In this document: positions 1 to 6,653 of the stretch, piece after piece
Layout: each line of letters begins with the position of its first letter
Position numbering within the stretch: the first letter of the stretch is position 1
Assembly: GCA_937894665.1 (NCBI GenBank)
Contig: CALAWF010000135.1
Span: 1 to 13,550, forward strand
Length of the DNA stretch: 13,550 bases
From: an uncultured bacterium
Lineage (GTDB): Bacteria > Cyanobacteriota > Vampirovibrionia > Gastranaerophilales > Gastranaerophilaceae
Direction of reading: 5' to 3'
Translations under genes and position numbers: made by a program
Notes under the pieces: generated by a model
Told to the model about the DNA's origin: nothing
Databases searched by the model: none
Seen by the model: the letters and a program-made list of their open reading frames with translations, nothing else

Positions 1-110
1 TTGTAGCAATTGATTTAATCAACAATCTTCACTGGGGCAAAATAGAAATTTCTCATGATATAAAAACTCTTCATGGTGATAAAGTTGGCGATATAATTAC
101 TTTGTTATAA
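1..110 (+). CDS. C-terminal end of an unrecognised protein (partial)
   Basis: A reading frame is open from base 3 to a TAA at 108-110 and encodes the last 35 residues of a protein whose start lies outside the window. The tail contains the stretches AIDLINNLHWGKIEI and HGDKVGDIITLL. I do not recognise the family and assign no function. The stop lies 14 bases inside the end of the convergent lysozyme gene, so the two genes overlap tail to tail. Such short convergent overlaps are common in compact genomes. The frame could be chance, because only about 100 bases are visible, but the codon choice matches the neighbouring genes. Confidence 0.5.
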   Translation, partial: VAIDLINNLHWGKIEISHDIKTLHGDKVGDIITLL

Positions 111-1161
111 GTTTAATTTTATTTCCCAAATAGCTTTGAACGTCTTTGTTATATCCGGCAAGTTGAGAATTAAAATCTTTTCCGCTTGCTTTGCATTCGG
201 CTCTAAGGAGTTCTATTCCACGGTTATAGACATTTTGAGCGGTGTTTAGATTGCTTTGCGGAATTTTACCATGATACATTTTTGTTGCTGTAGAAATATC
301 AAATAATCTCCGTTTTGAAAGTCCACTCATTTCTTTACCTGTTACGGTTGATTTGTTGTAGGTCATTTTGTTAATAGCTGCCTCAAACTTTCCAACTTTC
401 AAGGTATAAAGTAGTCCAGGGGTCTTTTCAAGTATTGCGGGACCTTTATTAAAAGCCATATCAAGAAGTGCTTCTTTCATACTTTGCGGAAGTTTATCAT
501 AAACTTTTTGACCTCCCAGCATTGCAGAAATAGTTTCCTCAACTTTCAATAAATCTTTGGCACACAATTCACAAACCTGAGAATTTGAAAGTTTTCGAGG
601 TTCACCTTTTTTCAGGGCATGACCAATACCGATGGTTTCAACTCCGGCACCATCTCGATATGGAGTATTATGAAATTTATTATCTGGAAGATTTGCACTA
701 TCTTCCATACGTTTTAATCTTTTGACAAAATCAACGCTTATACCCATTGATTTTGCAATATCATTTATTGAATGGACATTTTTTATAACTTTTCGGTTTG
801 GAATTTTCAAGACTTGCCCAAGTCTGATACTTTTAGCAGTATTTGAATTTAAACCATTTTGAGCAATCAATGTTGCTTCATCAACCCCAAAACGTTGAGC
901 AATTTTACCAATAGTATCACCAGATTGCACTTTGTATGGTGGATTTTTAACTTGTTGAATATATCTTGCTCTCGCTTGATTTGCTTGAATTTGTTCGTCA
1001 GACAAATCTGATGACATCTGGATTTCACCTTGCCGAGGTGAAGTCTTCTTCCCATTGAATAATGGTTTTGATTTTTGGGCGGAAGATGTTGAAGATGTAT
1101 TTGAAGAAGATACACCCAGAGATGTTTTTATTGTATTCCATATTTTGGTTAGCCAATCCAT
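97..1161 (-). CDS. LysM-domain GH24 (T4-type) lysozyme
   Basis: Predicted muramidase of 354 aa that would cleave the N-acetylmuramic acid/N-acetylglucosamine bond of peptidoglycan. Residues 1-70 are a polar, Ser/Thr/Lys-rich lead without a hydrophobic signal peptide. Residues 76-121 form a LysM peptidoglycan-binding domain (YKVQSGDTIGKIAQRFGV). A degenerate second LysM-like stretch may lie at about 128-150. The GH24 domain follows: E153 in KRMED, D170 in YRDGAG and T176 in ETIGIGH match the Glu-Asp-Thr catalytic set of T4 lysozyme, and AFNKG (236-240) and GLSKRR (280-285) match later family motifs. There are about 11 extra residues between E153 and D170 compared with T4 lysozyme. AAGGGA lies about 12 bases before the ATG. 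The amidase gene stops 18 bases upstream, so the two are probably co-transcribed. Family assignment is firm; the export route and biological role are unknown. Confidence 0.9.
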   Translation of the reverse strand: MDWLTKIWNTIKTSLGVSSSNTSSTSSAQKSKPLFNGKKTSPRQGEIQMSSDLSDEQIQANQARARYIQQVKNPPYKVQSGDTIGKIAQRFGVDEATLIAQNGLNSNTAKSIRLGQVLKIPNRKVIKNVHSINDIAKSMGISVDFVKRLKRMEDSANLPDNKFHNTPYRDGAGVETIGIGHALKKGEPRKLSNSQVCELCAKDLLKVEETISAMLGGQKVYDKLPQSMKEALLDMAFNKGPAILEKTPGLLYTLKVGKFEAAINKMTYNKSTVTGKEMSGLSKRRLFDISTATKMYHGKIPQSNLNTAQNVYNRGIELLRAECKASGKDFNSQLAGYNKDVQSYLGNKIKLITK

Positions 1162-1179
1162 TATTATAAAAATCCCTTG

Positions 1180-3084
1180 TTACTTTTTAAAATGCTCGTT
1201 CAAACTAGCTACAACTTTATTTGTATATCTGGTTCTATAATCTCGTGAGTCAAGGTTTTGACTCTTGTTTCCATTTACATATTCAACCTCAAGAAGGACT
1301 GATGGATTTTGTTCTGATTGATGAAGAACTTGAATACCATTTTCTCCCCAACGTCTTTCAGCTGGAGTTGCTTTAATCCAACTATCTTGGTTTAGATGTT
1401 TATTTAAACATGCCTGTAGTTTAGTATCATCAGCAAATTTTGAATCATAACAAATTCCGGAACCTGATGACCCCGGTTGAGAATCTGCGTGGAGTGAAAC
1501 CATGACAATATCAGATTTTGAATATTTTTGACCACTTTTTTGACCGGAATTCAATTTTGAAATAACATTCGTTATCGTATTTTGGTCGGACATAGTTTGA
1601 GCATGTCCACCGGCAATTACGACGGCATAGCCTTGAGCTCGTAATTTTTCAGTCAAATCATCTGAATACTCTTTCATTTTTGCATATTCTAATAACGGAG
1701 CATATTTTCCATTACCTTTTTTGATAAAACTGTATGACCCTGGGTCAAAACAACCGTTTCTGGAACTATATCCGCCATGCCCGGGGTTAAGTACAACAAC
1801 TTTTCCATTGGGTTTTGAAGTTGGACGAAGAAGTGCTGTTTCTGCAGCGACAATTTTGCCATTTTTAACTACCGGAGCCGGATACCTTTCAATTGGTGCT
1901 AAATCCAGCATATTTTCATCAAATTTTATATTATTTTTTTTACAGAATTTTTCAAAATTTTCTAATGCTTCTTTTTTGCCTGATGCGATAGCACCTCTTT
2001 GCAAATCAGAAACGGTAAAAACTTTTCCAGATTTTGTCAATGTTACTTGTGTCCCATTGTACGGAACTCTTGTGGTATTTTTGGAAGATGTTTTAGATGT
2101 TGCGGTTGATGTAACCGATGGTTTTGCAAGCATAGAATTAATAGTTTTATCCATTTGAGTTGTATCAACCATTCCAACCCATTTGTCAAACTCTTTATCT
2201 AAATTAGCTTTAAATTTTGCTCTTACACCTTGCGGAATATTTTTCTCTTTGGCTAAAGAGTCATAAATATACATAACAGCATTTTTTCTTGCATCTTTAC
2301 TACTGCGAATTTCGCTTGTTATGGTATTAATCAAAGATTCATTAGGGCTAATCTTTTTATATGCTTTTATTACGGCAGAAGCATTTTTCGGATTAATTTG
2401 TTTCAACATTTCTTGGAAATCAGCTTTCTCGACTGCACCCCAATGATCATTTGCAGATTTATTTAAACCTTTTGCAATTTCTTCAGGAGTATAACCTGAA
2501 CCCCATTTAACAACATTTGATATAACTCTAGCACCAGCCATTGCTGTTTCATGAAGAGCTTTTTCTCCTTCAGTCATTGGAGCTTGAGGTTTTGGTTTTG
2601 CTGCTTTATGTGGAGTTTGTGCAACCCGTTTAGGTTTAGCTTGAGTGGATTTTGTTGTTGCAGGTTTTGGATTTGGTTTTGCTGTTGGAGCAGGTTTATT
2701 TGCGGTTGATGGGGTTTTATTCGCAGATTTTCCAAGTCCATTTATTATATAAAACTTTTCACCTTTTTTCGGATTATATTCTCTATAAGGAGCCGGAATT
2801 TTATTAAGTTTACAAAACTCTGTAAAATCCATATTATATTTTTGGGCAAGAGCCATAAGTCCTCTATGCTCAGGAACTTCATCCATTTTGAACTTCAAAA
2901 CAGTACCGGTTTTTAATGTTGTTACTCCTGTTAATGCTTGAAATTGTTCAACGGTAAAACCCATATTTTTTGCAACTGTAGAAATTGTATCACCTTGTTT
3001 TACCTTATATTGTTCAGGCTTTTTTGTCTGTGCCATTGGTTTTGGAGTTTGAATATTATTGGAATTGTTAACTTTCGGAGTCAT
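1180..3084 (-). CDS. LysM-domain N-acetylmuramoyl-L-alanine amidase (Amidase_3)
   Basis: Predicted zinc amidase of 634 aa that would cut the bond between N-acetylmuramic acid and the stem peptide. Residues 26-66 are a LysM domain (YKVKQGDTISTVAKNMGF). A degenerate LysM-like stretch covers 71-114, and a Pro/Lys/Ala/Thr-rich linker runs 120-170. A helical middle segment (about 171-320) resembles an annexin-like repeat. The C-terminal Amidase_3 catalytic domain covers about 428-634. Its zinc ligands are H436 (LNPGHGG), E472 (KMKEYSDD) and H532 (VSLHAD), and the catalytic glutamate is E599 (SVLLEVEYVNG). No signal peptide is visible, which is odd for a wall enzyme. The start is supported by AGGAGA 6-7 bases upstream. 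It is the first gene of a two-gene unit with the lysozyme. The catalytic domain is secure; the middle domain is not. Confidence 0.92.
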   Translation of the reverse strand: MTPKVNNSNNIQTPKPMAQTKKPEQYKVKQGDTISTVAKNMGFTVEQFQALTGVTTLKTGTVLKFKMDEVPEHRGLMALAQKYNMDFTEFCKLNKIPAPYREYNPKKGEKFYIINGLGKSANKTPSTANKPAPTAKPNPKPATTKSTQAKPKRVAQTPHKAAKPKPQAPMTEGEKALHETAMAGARVISNVVKWGSGYTPEEIAKGLNKSANDHWGAVEKADFQEMLKQINPKNASAVIKAYKKISPNESLINTITSEIRSSKDARKNAVMYIYDSLAKEKNIPQGVRAKFKANLDKEFDKWVGMVDTTQMDKTINSMLAKPSVTSTATSKTSSKNTTRVPYNGTQVTLTKSGKVFTVSDLQRGAIASGKKEALENFEKFCKKNNIKFDENMLDLAPIERYPAPVVKNGKIVAAETALLRPTSKPNGKVVVLNPGHGGYSSRNGCFDPGSYSFIKKGNGKYAPLLEYAKMKEYSDDLTEKLRAQGYAVVIAGGHAQTMSDQNTITNVISKLNSGQKSGQKYSKSDIVMVSLHADSQPGSSGSGICYDSKFADDTKLQACLNKHLNQDSWIKATPAERRWGENGIQVLHQSEQNPSVLLEVEYVNGNKSQNLDSRDYRTRYTNKVVASLNEHFKK

Positions 3085-3120
3085 AGGCTCTCCTATATCT
3101 TACACACACGTATAATAAAT

Positions 3121-3158
3121 AACGGCACATTTTAAATCATTCTTTAAAACATGCCGTT
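3121..3158 (-). terminator. Hairpin terminator after upp
   Basis: Inverted repeat with 16-base arms (3121-3136 and 3143-3158), two adjacent mismatched pairs and a 6-base loop. Read on the minus strand, the hairpin is followed by ATTTATTATA, a T-rich but interrupted tail. It lies between the end of upp and the start of the amidase gene, where a terminator is expected. Confidence 0.6.
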
Positions 3159-3188
3159 GTTTGTGTTAAAAAAGTTTACATTTTTATA

Positions 3189-3839
3189 TTAGGTATTAAA
3201 AATTCTATCTCCTGCATCGCCCATGCCGGGAACAATATAGCCCTTTTCGTTCAAATGGTCATCAACTGCTGCAGTTATGATTTCAATATCCGGATAATGG
3301 CTTTGAATATTTTCAATTCCTTGTGGAGCGGCAATGATACATAAACATTTTATATTTTTGATTGGAATTCCTTTTCCTGCATATAAATCAATTGCTGCAA
3401 GTAAAGAATTACCCGTTGCAAGCATTGGATCTGTGATATAAACATAAAAATTTTCCGGATTTGGAGTGTCCATAGGTACTTTGTTGTAATACCATACAGG
3501 TTTCAATGTTTTTTCATCCCTATACATTCCGATATGGCGAATTGTAGCTTGTGGAAGAATATCAATTGCTTCATCCGTGAAAATTAAACCGGCTCTTAAA
3601 ATTGGAGAAATGATTAAATTAATATTCGGGTCAACTGTTTTTGCCTTGAAGGTAGTTAAAGGAGTAGTTACTTCTTTTTCTACCAGTGGAAGATTTTTAG
3701 CTGCTTCATATAAAAGACATCTTGTAATCTTTCTTGTCGCAATTCTTACACCTTGACTGTCAGTATCTTTATCACGCATTGTACATAAGTTTAAAAGTAC
3801 AACGGGATTATTTATTACTCTTACTTTCTCCTGATTCAT
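3189..3839 (-). CDS. upp: Uracil phosphoribosyltransferase
   Basis: Pyrimidine salvage enzyme in the cytoplasm that makes UMP from uracil and PRPP. With the chosen start it is 216 aa, the usual UPRTase length. Family signatures are SPILRAGL (78-85), the PRPP-binding loop DPMLATGNS (137-145, where many members have GGS) and the C-terminal uracil-binding segment PGMGDAGDRIF (204-214). An upstream in-frame ATG at 3887 would add 16 residues. I prefer the ATG at 3837-3839 because AGGGGTGA lies 6 bases before it and the family begins here. The gene overlaps the end of the upstream MCE gene by 32 bases in another frame, so it is probably co-transcribed with it. The functional link between the two products is unclear. 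Confidence 0.95.
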   Translation of the reverse strand: MNQEKVRVINNPVVLLNLCTMRDKDTDSQGVRIATRKITRCLLYEAAKNLPLVEKEVTTPLTTFKAKTVDPNINLIISPILRAGLIFTDEAIDILPQATIRHIGMYRDEKTLKPVWYYNKVPMDTPNPENFYVYITDPMLATGNSLLAAIDLYAGKGIPIKNIKCLCIIAAPQGIENIQSHYPDIEIITAAVDDHLNEKGYIVPGMGDAGDRIFNT

Positions 3840-4464
3840 CTTTTTCACCCCTATTAAACTTTTCTTTAAAACCTTTTTCCGCATCAATTATTGCATCAAT
3901 ATTTTTCTCAAATTTAATTAAACCCTCTTTTGCATCTGCAGGAGTAACAACATTCTTTTTAATATCTTGTTCAAAATCAATTTGTCTGCCTGCATAATCC
4001 AAAGTAGAGAATATTCCATTCAATTCTCTAAATATATCATCAAATAAACTTATAACTTTACCTAATCTTGTCGGATCTTTAGTTGCAACAATTTTATCGA
4101 TAGGCTGTCCTTCCGGAGGAGGATAAATTTCAAGAGCTTTTGAACCTCCAAGTCCCGATGCTTCAACAGTTGCCAAAGCTCCTACAGGTAAAACTAAACC
4201 TTTTTGTGTTATTACAAATTTTATATAAACAGATGAAGAAACTATTTGGATTTTTTTTACATAACCAATTTGAACGCCCAAAAATTTTACAGGAGAGCCA
4301 ACAATTAATCCGTCAACATCTTCCATAAAAATTTGGTAACTCTTATATTGTTGTTGCGATTTGTAATGATGGTATCTTATACTCAAAACTGCAATTGCAA
4401 CGATAATAAGCCATATAACAAATTCAATCCAAGCATATATACGCATATTATCAAATTTCTTCAT
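3808..4464 (-). CDS. MCE/MlaD-family membrane-anchored lipid-transport protein
   Basis: Predicted periplasmic substrate-binding component of an MCE (Mla-type) lipid transport system, anchored in the inner membrane. The 218 aa begin with a short cytoplasmic lead, one transmembrane helix at about 11-29 and an MCE domain at about 42-117. MCE landmarks are DVDGLIVGSPVKFLGVQIG (49-67) and SGLGGSKALEIYPP (103-116). The last 100 residues are helical and charged, shorter than in long MCE proteins. The ABC permease and ATPase partners (MlaE, MlaF) are not in the window. There is no Shine-Dalgarno before the ATG at 4464 and a strong promoter directly abuts it. The message may be leaderless, or translation may begin at Met7 (4446). 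An MCE protein implies an outer membrane. Confidence 0.88.
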   Translation of the reverse strand: MKKFDNMRIYAWIEFVIWLIIVAIAVLSIRYHHYKSQQQYKSYQIFMEDVDGLIVGSPVKFLGVQIGYVKKIQIVSSSVYIKFVITQKGLVLPVGALATVEASGLGGSKALEIYPPPEGQPIDKIVATKDPTRLGKVISLFDDIFRELNGIFSTLDYAGRQIDFEQDIKKNVVTPADAKEGLIKFEKNIDAIIDAEKGFKEKFNRGEKDESGESKSNK

Positions 4465-4471
4465 AACAAGT

Positions 4472-4500
4472 ATTATATAATAAAAGTCTAGTGGTGTAAA
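4472..4500 (-). promoter_or_regulatory. Sigma70-type promoter of the MCE-upp unit
   Basis: On the minus strand TTTACA (4495-4500) and TATAAT (4472-4477) are exactly 17 bases apart. Only 7 bases separate the TATAAT from the ATG at 4464, so the predicted transcription start falls on or next to the A of the start codon. Confidence 0.8.
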
Positions 4501-4534
4501 TTTATAAAGAATAAAATATATCCAAGTTTATAAT

Positions 4535-4563
4535 TTTACACACTGTGAATTTTAGTGTATAAT
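4535..4563 (+). promoter_or_regulatory. Sigma70-type promoter of fixCX, with internal palindrome
   Basis: TTTACA (4535-4540) and TATAAT (4558-4563) are 17 bases apart, giving a predicted start near 4570 and a short leader with GAGAGGGG (4572-4579) before fixC. The bases 4536-4562 form an imperfect palindrome, TTACACACT-N9-AGTGTATAA (8 of 9 positions pair). It could be an operator, or partly a by-product of the promoter hexamers. Confidence 0.78.
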
Positions 4564-4583
4564 CTCAACAAGAGAGGGGTTTT

Positions 4584-5882
4584 ATGCTAAAACAGGAAAA
4601 TAAAACAGATGTTATAATTGTTGGTGCAGGACCTGCCGGAATTTCTTGTGCAATCACACTCGCAAGAAGTGGGAAAGAAGTTGTTCTCATTGAGCGTGGT
4701 ATGTTTGCAGGAAGTAAAAATATGTTCGGCGGTGCAATTTATACTTTTGCAACAAAAGAACTGTTTCCAAACTTTGAACAAGAAGCCCCACTTGAAAGAA
4801 AAAATATCGAACATAATTACATGATTCTTGGAGAAGAAGATTCTACAACGATTTCTTATCGCAAAGATGACAACTCTAGTTATTCTGTTATTCGTGGAAA
4901 ATTTGATCGCTGGATGGCGGAAGAAGCTAAAAAAGCCGGAGTAACCCTTGTTGAAGAAACAGTTGTTCGAGAACTTATAAAGGAAAATAAAAAAGTAATC
5001 GGTGTAAAAACTGAACTTGAAGAATATTTTGCAGATATTGTAATTCTGGCTGATGGTGTAAATTCACTTCTTGCAAAACCAATTGGACTTAGGAAAGAAA
5101 TTGAAACAAAAGATGTTGCACTAAGTGTCAAAGAGGTTTTAAAACTTGATTCAGAAATAATTAATCAAAGATTTAACCTAAAAGATAATGAAGGAGCAAT
5201 AGGTGAACTGTTTGGCGGTCCGATGCTTGGTTCTCTCGGTCTTGGTTTTATGTACACCAACAAAGATTCTATAACAATTGGTTTAGGCGTAACCTTGAAT
5301 GATCTTGTTGAAAAGAATTACAGACCATTTGAACTTTTAGACCAATTGAAAAAACACCCTAAAATTGCTCCACTTATTGAAGGTGCTGAACTCAAAGAAT
5401 ATTCTGCTCATTTAATTCCGGAAGGGGGATACAAAAAAATTCCGAAACTTTGTGATAATGGAGTTATGATTGTCGGAGATGCCGGCATGCTTGTTAATAA
5501 TCTTCACTGGGAAGGTACAAACCTTGCAATGATTAGCGGAAAACTTGCAGGAGAAACAGCAATAGAAGCTCTTAACAATGGTAATTTTTCAAAAAAATTC
5601 CTCTCTCGTTATGAGAAAAAATTGAAAAATTCATTTGTCCTAAAAGATTTGAGAACATACAGGGATTTGATGGATATTTGCCATCAAAGACAAAAAGCAT
5701 TTCTTGATTACTATTTGAGAAAAGTTAATGCGTTTTTTGATATGTTTACATCTGCAGACGGAACTCCGAAAAGAACTAACTATTGGAACTTTATTAAAAG
5801 TATTTTTACCGACAGAAAATTTTTGGAATTGGTAAAAGATGTTTTTGCAATTATTCGTTTAATATGGAGTATTTTGGTATGA
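4584..5882 (+). CDS. fixC: FixC-type flavoprotein (ETF-quinone oxidoreductase family)
   Basis: FAD-dependent oxidoreductase of 432 aa that, in this family, passes electrons from an electron-transfer flavoprotein (FixAB/EtfAB) to quinone together with the ferredoxin FixX. The N terminus has the FAD-binding motif VGAGPAGISCA (13-23) with E37 (LIERG) in position to bind the ADP ribose. GVMIVGDAGML (293-303) is the second FAD contact motif. The length matches FixC (about 430 aa), which lacks the iron-sulfur domain of mitochondrial ETF-QO. The C terminus (about 411-432) is hydrophobic and amphipathic and may sit on the membrane. The start has GAGAGGGG upstream. The stop overlaps the start of fixX by 4 bases (ATGA), a sign of translational coupling. 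No fixA or fixB is visible here. Confidence 0.9.
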   Translation: MLKQENKTDVIIVGAGPAGISCAITLARSGKEVVLIERGMFAGSKNMFGGAIYTFATKELFPNFEQEAPLERKNIEHNYMILGEEDSTTISYRKDDNSSYSVIRGKFDRWMAEEAKKAGVTLVEETVVRELIKENKKVIGVKTELEEYFADIVILADGVNSLLAKPIGLRKEIETKDVALSVKEVLKLDSEIINQRFNLKDNEGAIGELFGGPMLGSLGLGFMYTNKDSITIGLGVTLNDLVEKNYRPFELLDQLKKHPKIAPLIEGAELKEYSAHLIPEGGYKKIPKLCDNGVMIVGDAGMLVNNLHWEGTNLAMISGKLAGETAIEALNNGNFSKKFLSRYEKKLKNSFVLKDLRTYRDLMDICHQRQKAFLDYYLRKVNAFFDMFTSADGTPKRTNYWNFIKSIFTDRKFLELVKDVFAIIRLIWSILV

Positions 5883-6154
5883 ACATAGATAAAAAATTAT
5901 ATACGCTAAAATATTCACCAGATACAGAATCACACTTAAAGCCTGACAAAGAAAAATGCAAGACCTGTAAAACACGCAATTGCACCTATATTTGTCCTGC
6001 GAAAGTATATGAATGGAATGACGAAAATCAAGAATTGATTATAAACTACGAAAATTGTTTAGAATGCGGTGCATGCCGCATAGCGTGCGAAAAGAAGGCT
6101 ATTGATTGGCAGTATCCAAAAGGTACTAAAGGAGTAACCTTCAAACAAGGATAA
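5879..6154 (+). CDS. fixX: FixX-type ferredoxin-like protein
   Basis: Small iron-sulfur protein (91 aa), the electron-transfer partner of FixC, which supplies the cluster domain that is fused in ETF-QO. Eight cysteines are present. C27, C30, C35 and C39 (C39 followed by Pro) form the first group. C60, C63, C66 and C70 in NCLECGACRIAC form a canonical 4Fe-4S set. ETF-QO itself has one 4Fe-4S cluster, so whether the first group binds a second one cannot be told from sequence. An upstream ATG at 5864 would add five residues, but the ATG at 5879 overlaps the fixC stop and has GGAG (5866-5869) nine bases before it, so I chose it. Confidence 0.9.
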   Translation: MNIDKKLYTLKYSPDTESHLKPDKEKCKTCKTRNCTYICPAKVYEWNDENQELIINYENCLECGACRIACEKKAIDWQYPKGTKGVTFKQG

Positions 6155-6167
6155 ATTTTATTATAAT
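6140..6167 (+). promoter_or_regulatory. Candidate promoter of the duplicated small protein
   Basis: TATAAT (6162-6167) has a weak -35 candidate TTCAAA (6140-6145) 16 bases upstream, inside the end of fixX. The predicted start near 6174 would leave a 20-base leader with AAAGGAG (6178-6184). The gene could still also be read through from fixCX. Confidence 0.5.
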
Positions 6168-6194
6168 TTCAGTACATAAAGGAGAAAAAGGAAG

Positions 6195-6566
6195 ATGAAA
6201 GAAGAATACTCTCAACAACACAGACGTTGGTATGACAAAGACCCGGTTTTATCAGAAGCAGTAAGAACTCTTGAAGAAACAGATGACCAAACTCAAATTA
6301 GAGTTGCTTTAAATTTAATCAAAATTATCATTGAACACAATATTGAAGATGAAAAATTTGAAGCAGTAGATGACATCATTAACGCTGTTGGTTCTGGACT
6401 GGATGATAACAGACGTGGTCGTTGGTATGATATTGATACAACTCTTAGAACCGCTATGAATATGCTTCAAAATTGTCCGGAAGATACTCAAAAAGTTATC
6501 GCAAAAGAAATGGCAAAAATGGTTGTTGATAAAATCAAAAAAGACGATGATGAGGATGAAGAATAA
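6195..6566 (+). CDS. Small protein with two RWYD-type repeats, function unknown
   Basis: A 123-aa soluble, acidic, predicted all-helical protein; I do not recognise the family. It contains two copies of a 40-residue unit, at 11-50 (starting RWYDKDPVLSEA) and 76-115 (starting RWYDIDTTLRTA). They align without gaps with 12 identities by eye, including the RWYD-x-D head, L, A, L and a TQ pair. A connecting segment (51-75) is rich in Asp and Glu, and the C-terminal tail is almost only Lys, Asp and Glu. A good ribosome-binding site (AAAGGAG, then AAGGAAG) precedes the ATG. It sits 40 bases after fixX and upstream of corA. The duplication suggests a two-fold symmetric helical fold. A scaffold or binding role is only a guess. 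Confidence 0.8.
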   Translation: MKEEYSQQHRRWYDKDPVLSEAVRTLEETDDQTQIRVALNLIKIIIEHNIEDEKFEAVDDIINAVGSGLDDNRRGRWYDIDTTLRTAMNMLQNCPEDTQKVIAKEMAKMVVDKIKKDDDEDEE

Positions 6567-6592
6567 TTTTACAATTTCCACAATTTAGACTA

Positions 6593-6621
6593 TTGAACTT
6601 TTGTTCCATGTGTAGTTTAAT
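6593..6621 (+). promoter_or_regulatory. Promoter of corA
   Basis: TTGAAC (6593-6598) and TTTAAT (6616-6621) are 17 bases apart, with a predicted start near 6628. This makes the possible TTG start at 6621 impossible for this transcript and supports translation from the ATG at 6654. Confidence 0.65.
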
Positions 6622-6653
6622 TGTTCTGTAGTCGGGCAATTAGGAATAGTAAA

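Noticed and set aside
1..60. Similarity of LINNLHWGK in the partial first gene to LVNNLHWEG in FixC
   Set aside because: The match is a few residues long with no shared flanking motifs; treated as chance.
1721..2158. Open frame of 145 codons on the plus strand inside the amidase gene
   Set aside because: Antisense shadow of a clear catalytic and linker region; no ribosome-binding site and no recognisable motif.
97..3084. A complete prophage around the lysis enzymes
   Set aside because: No holin, capsid, tail, integrase or attachment site is seen; the flanking genes are housekeeping or unknown.
3840..3887. Sixteen-residue N-terminal extension of upp from an upstream ATG
   Set aside because: The internal ATG at 3837-3839 has a strong ribosome-binding site, and UPRTases begin at this point; the extension is lysine-rich and unlike the family.
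6621..6653. TTG start adding 11 residues to CorA
   Set aside because: It overlaps the predicted -10 box and has no ribosome-binding site; the ATG at 6654 has AGGAA at good spacing.
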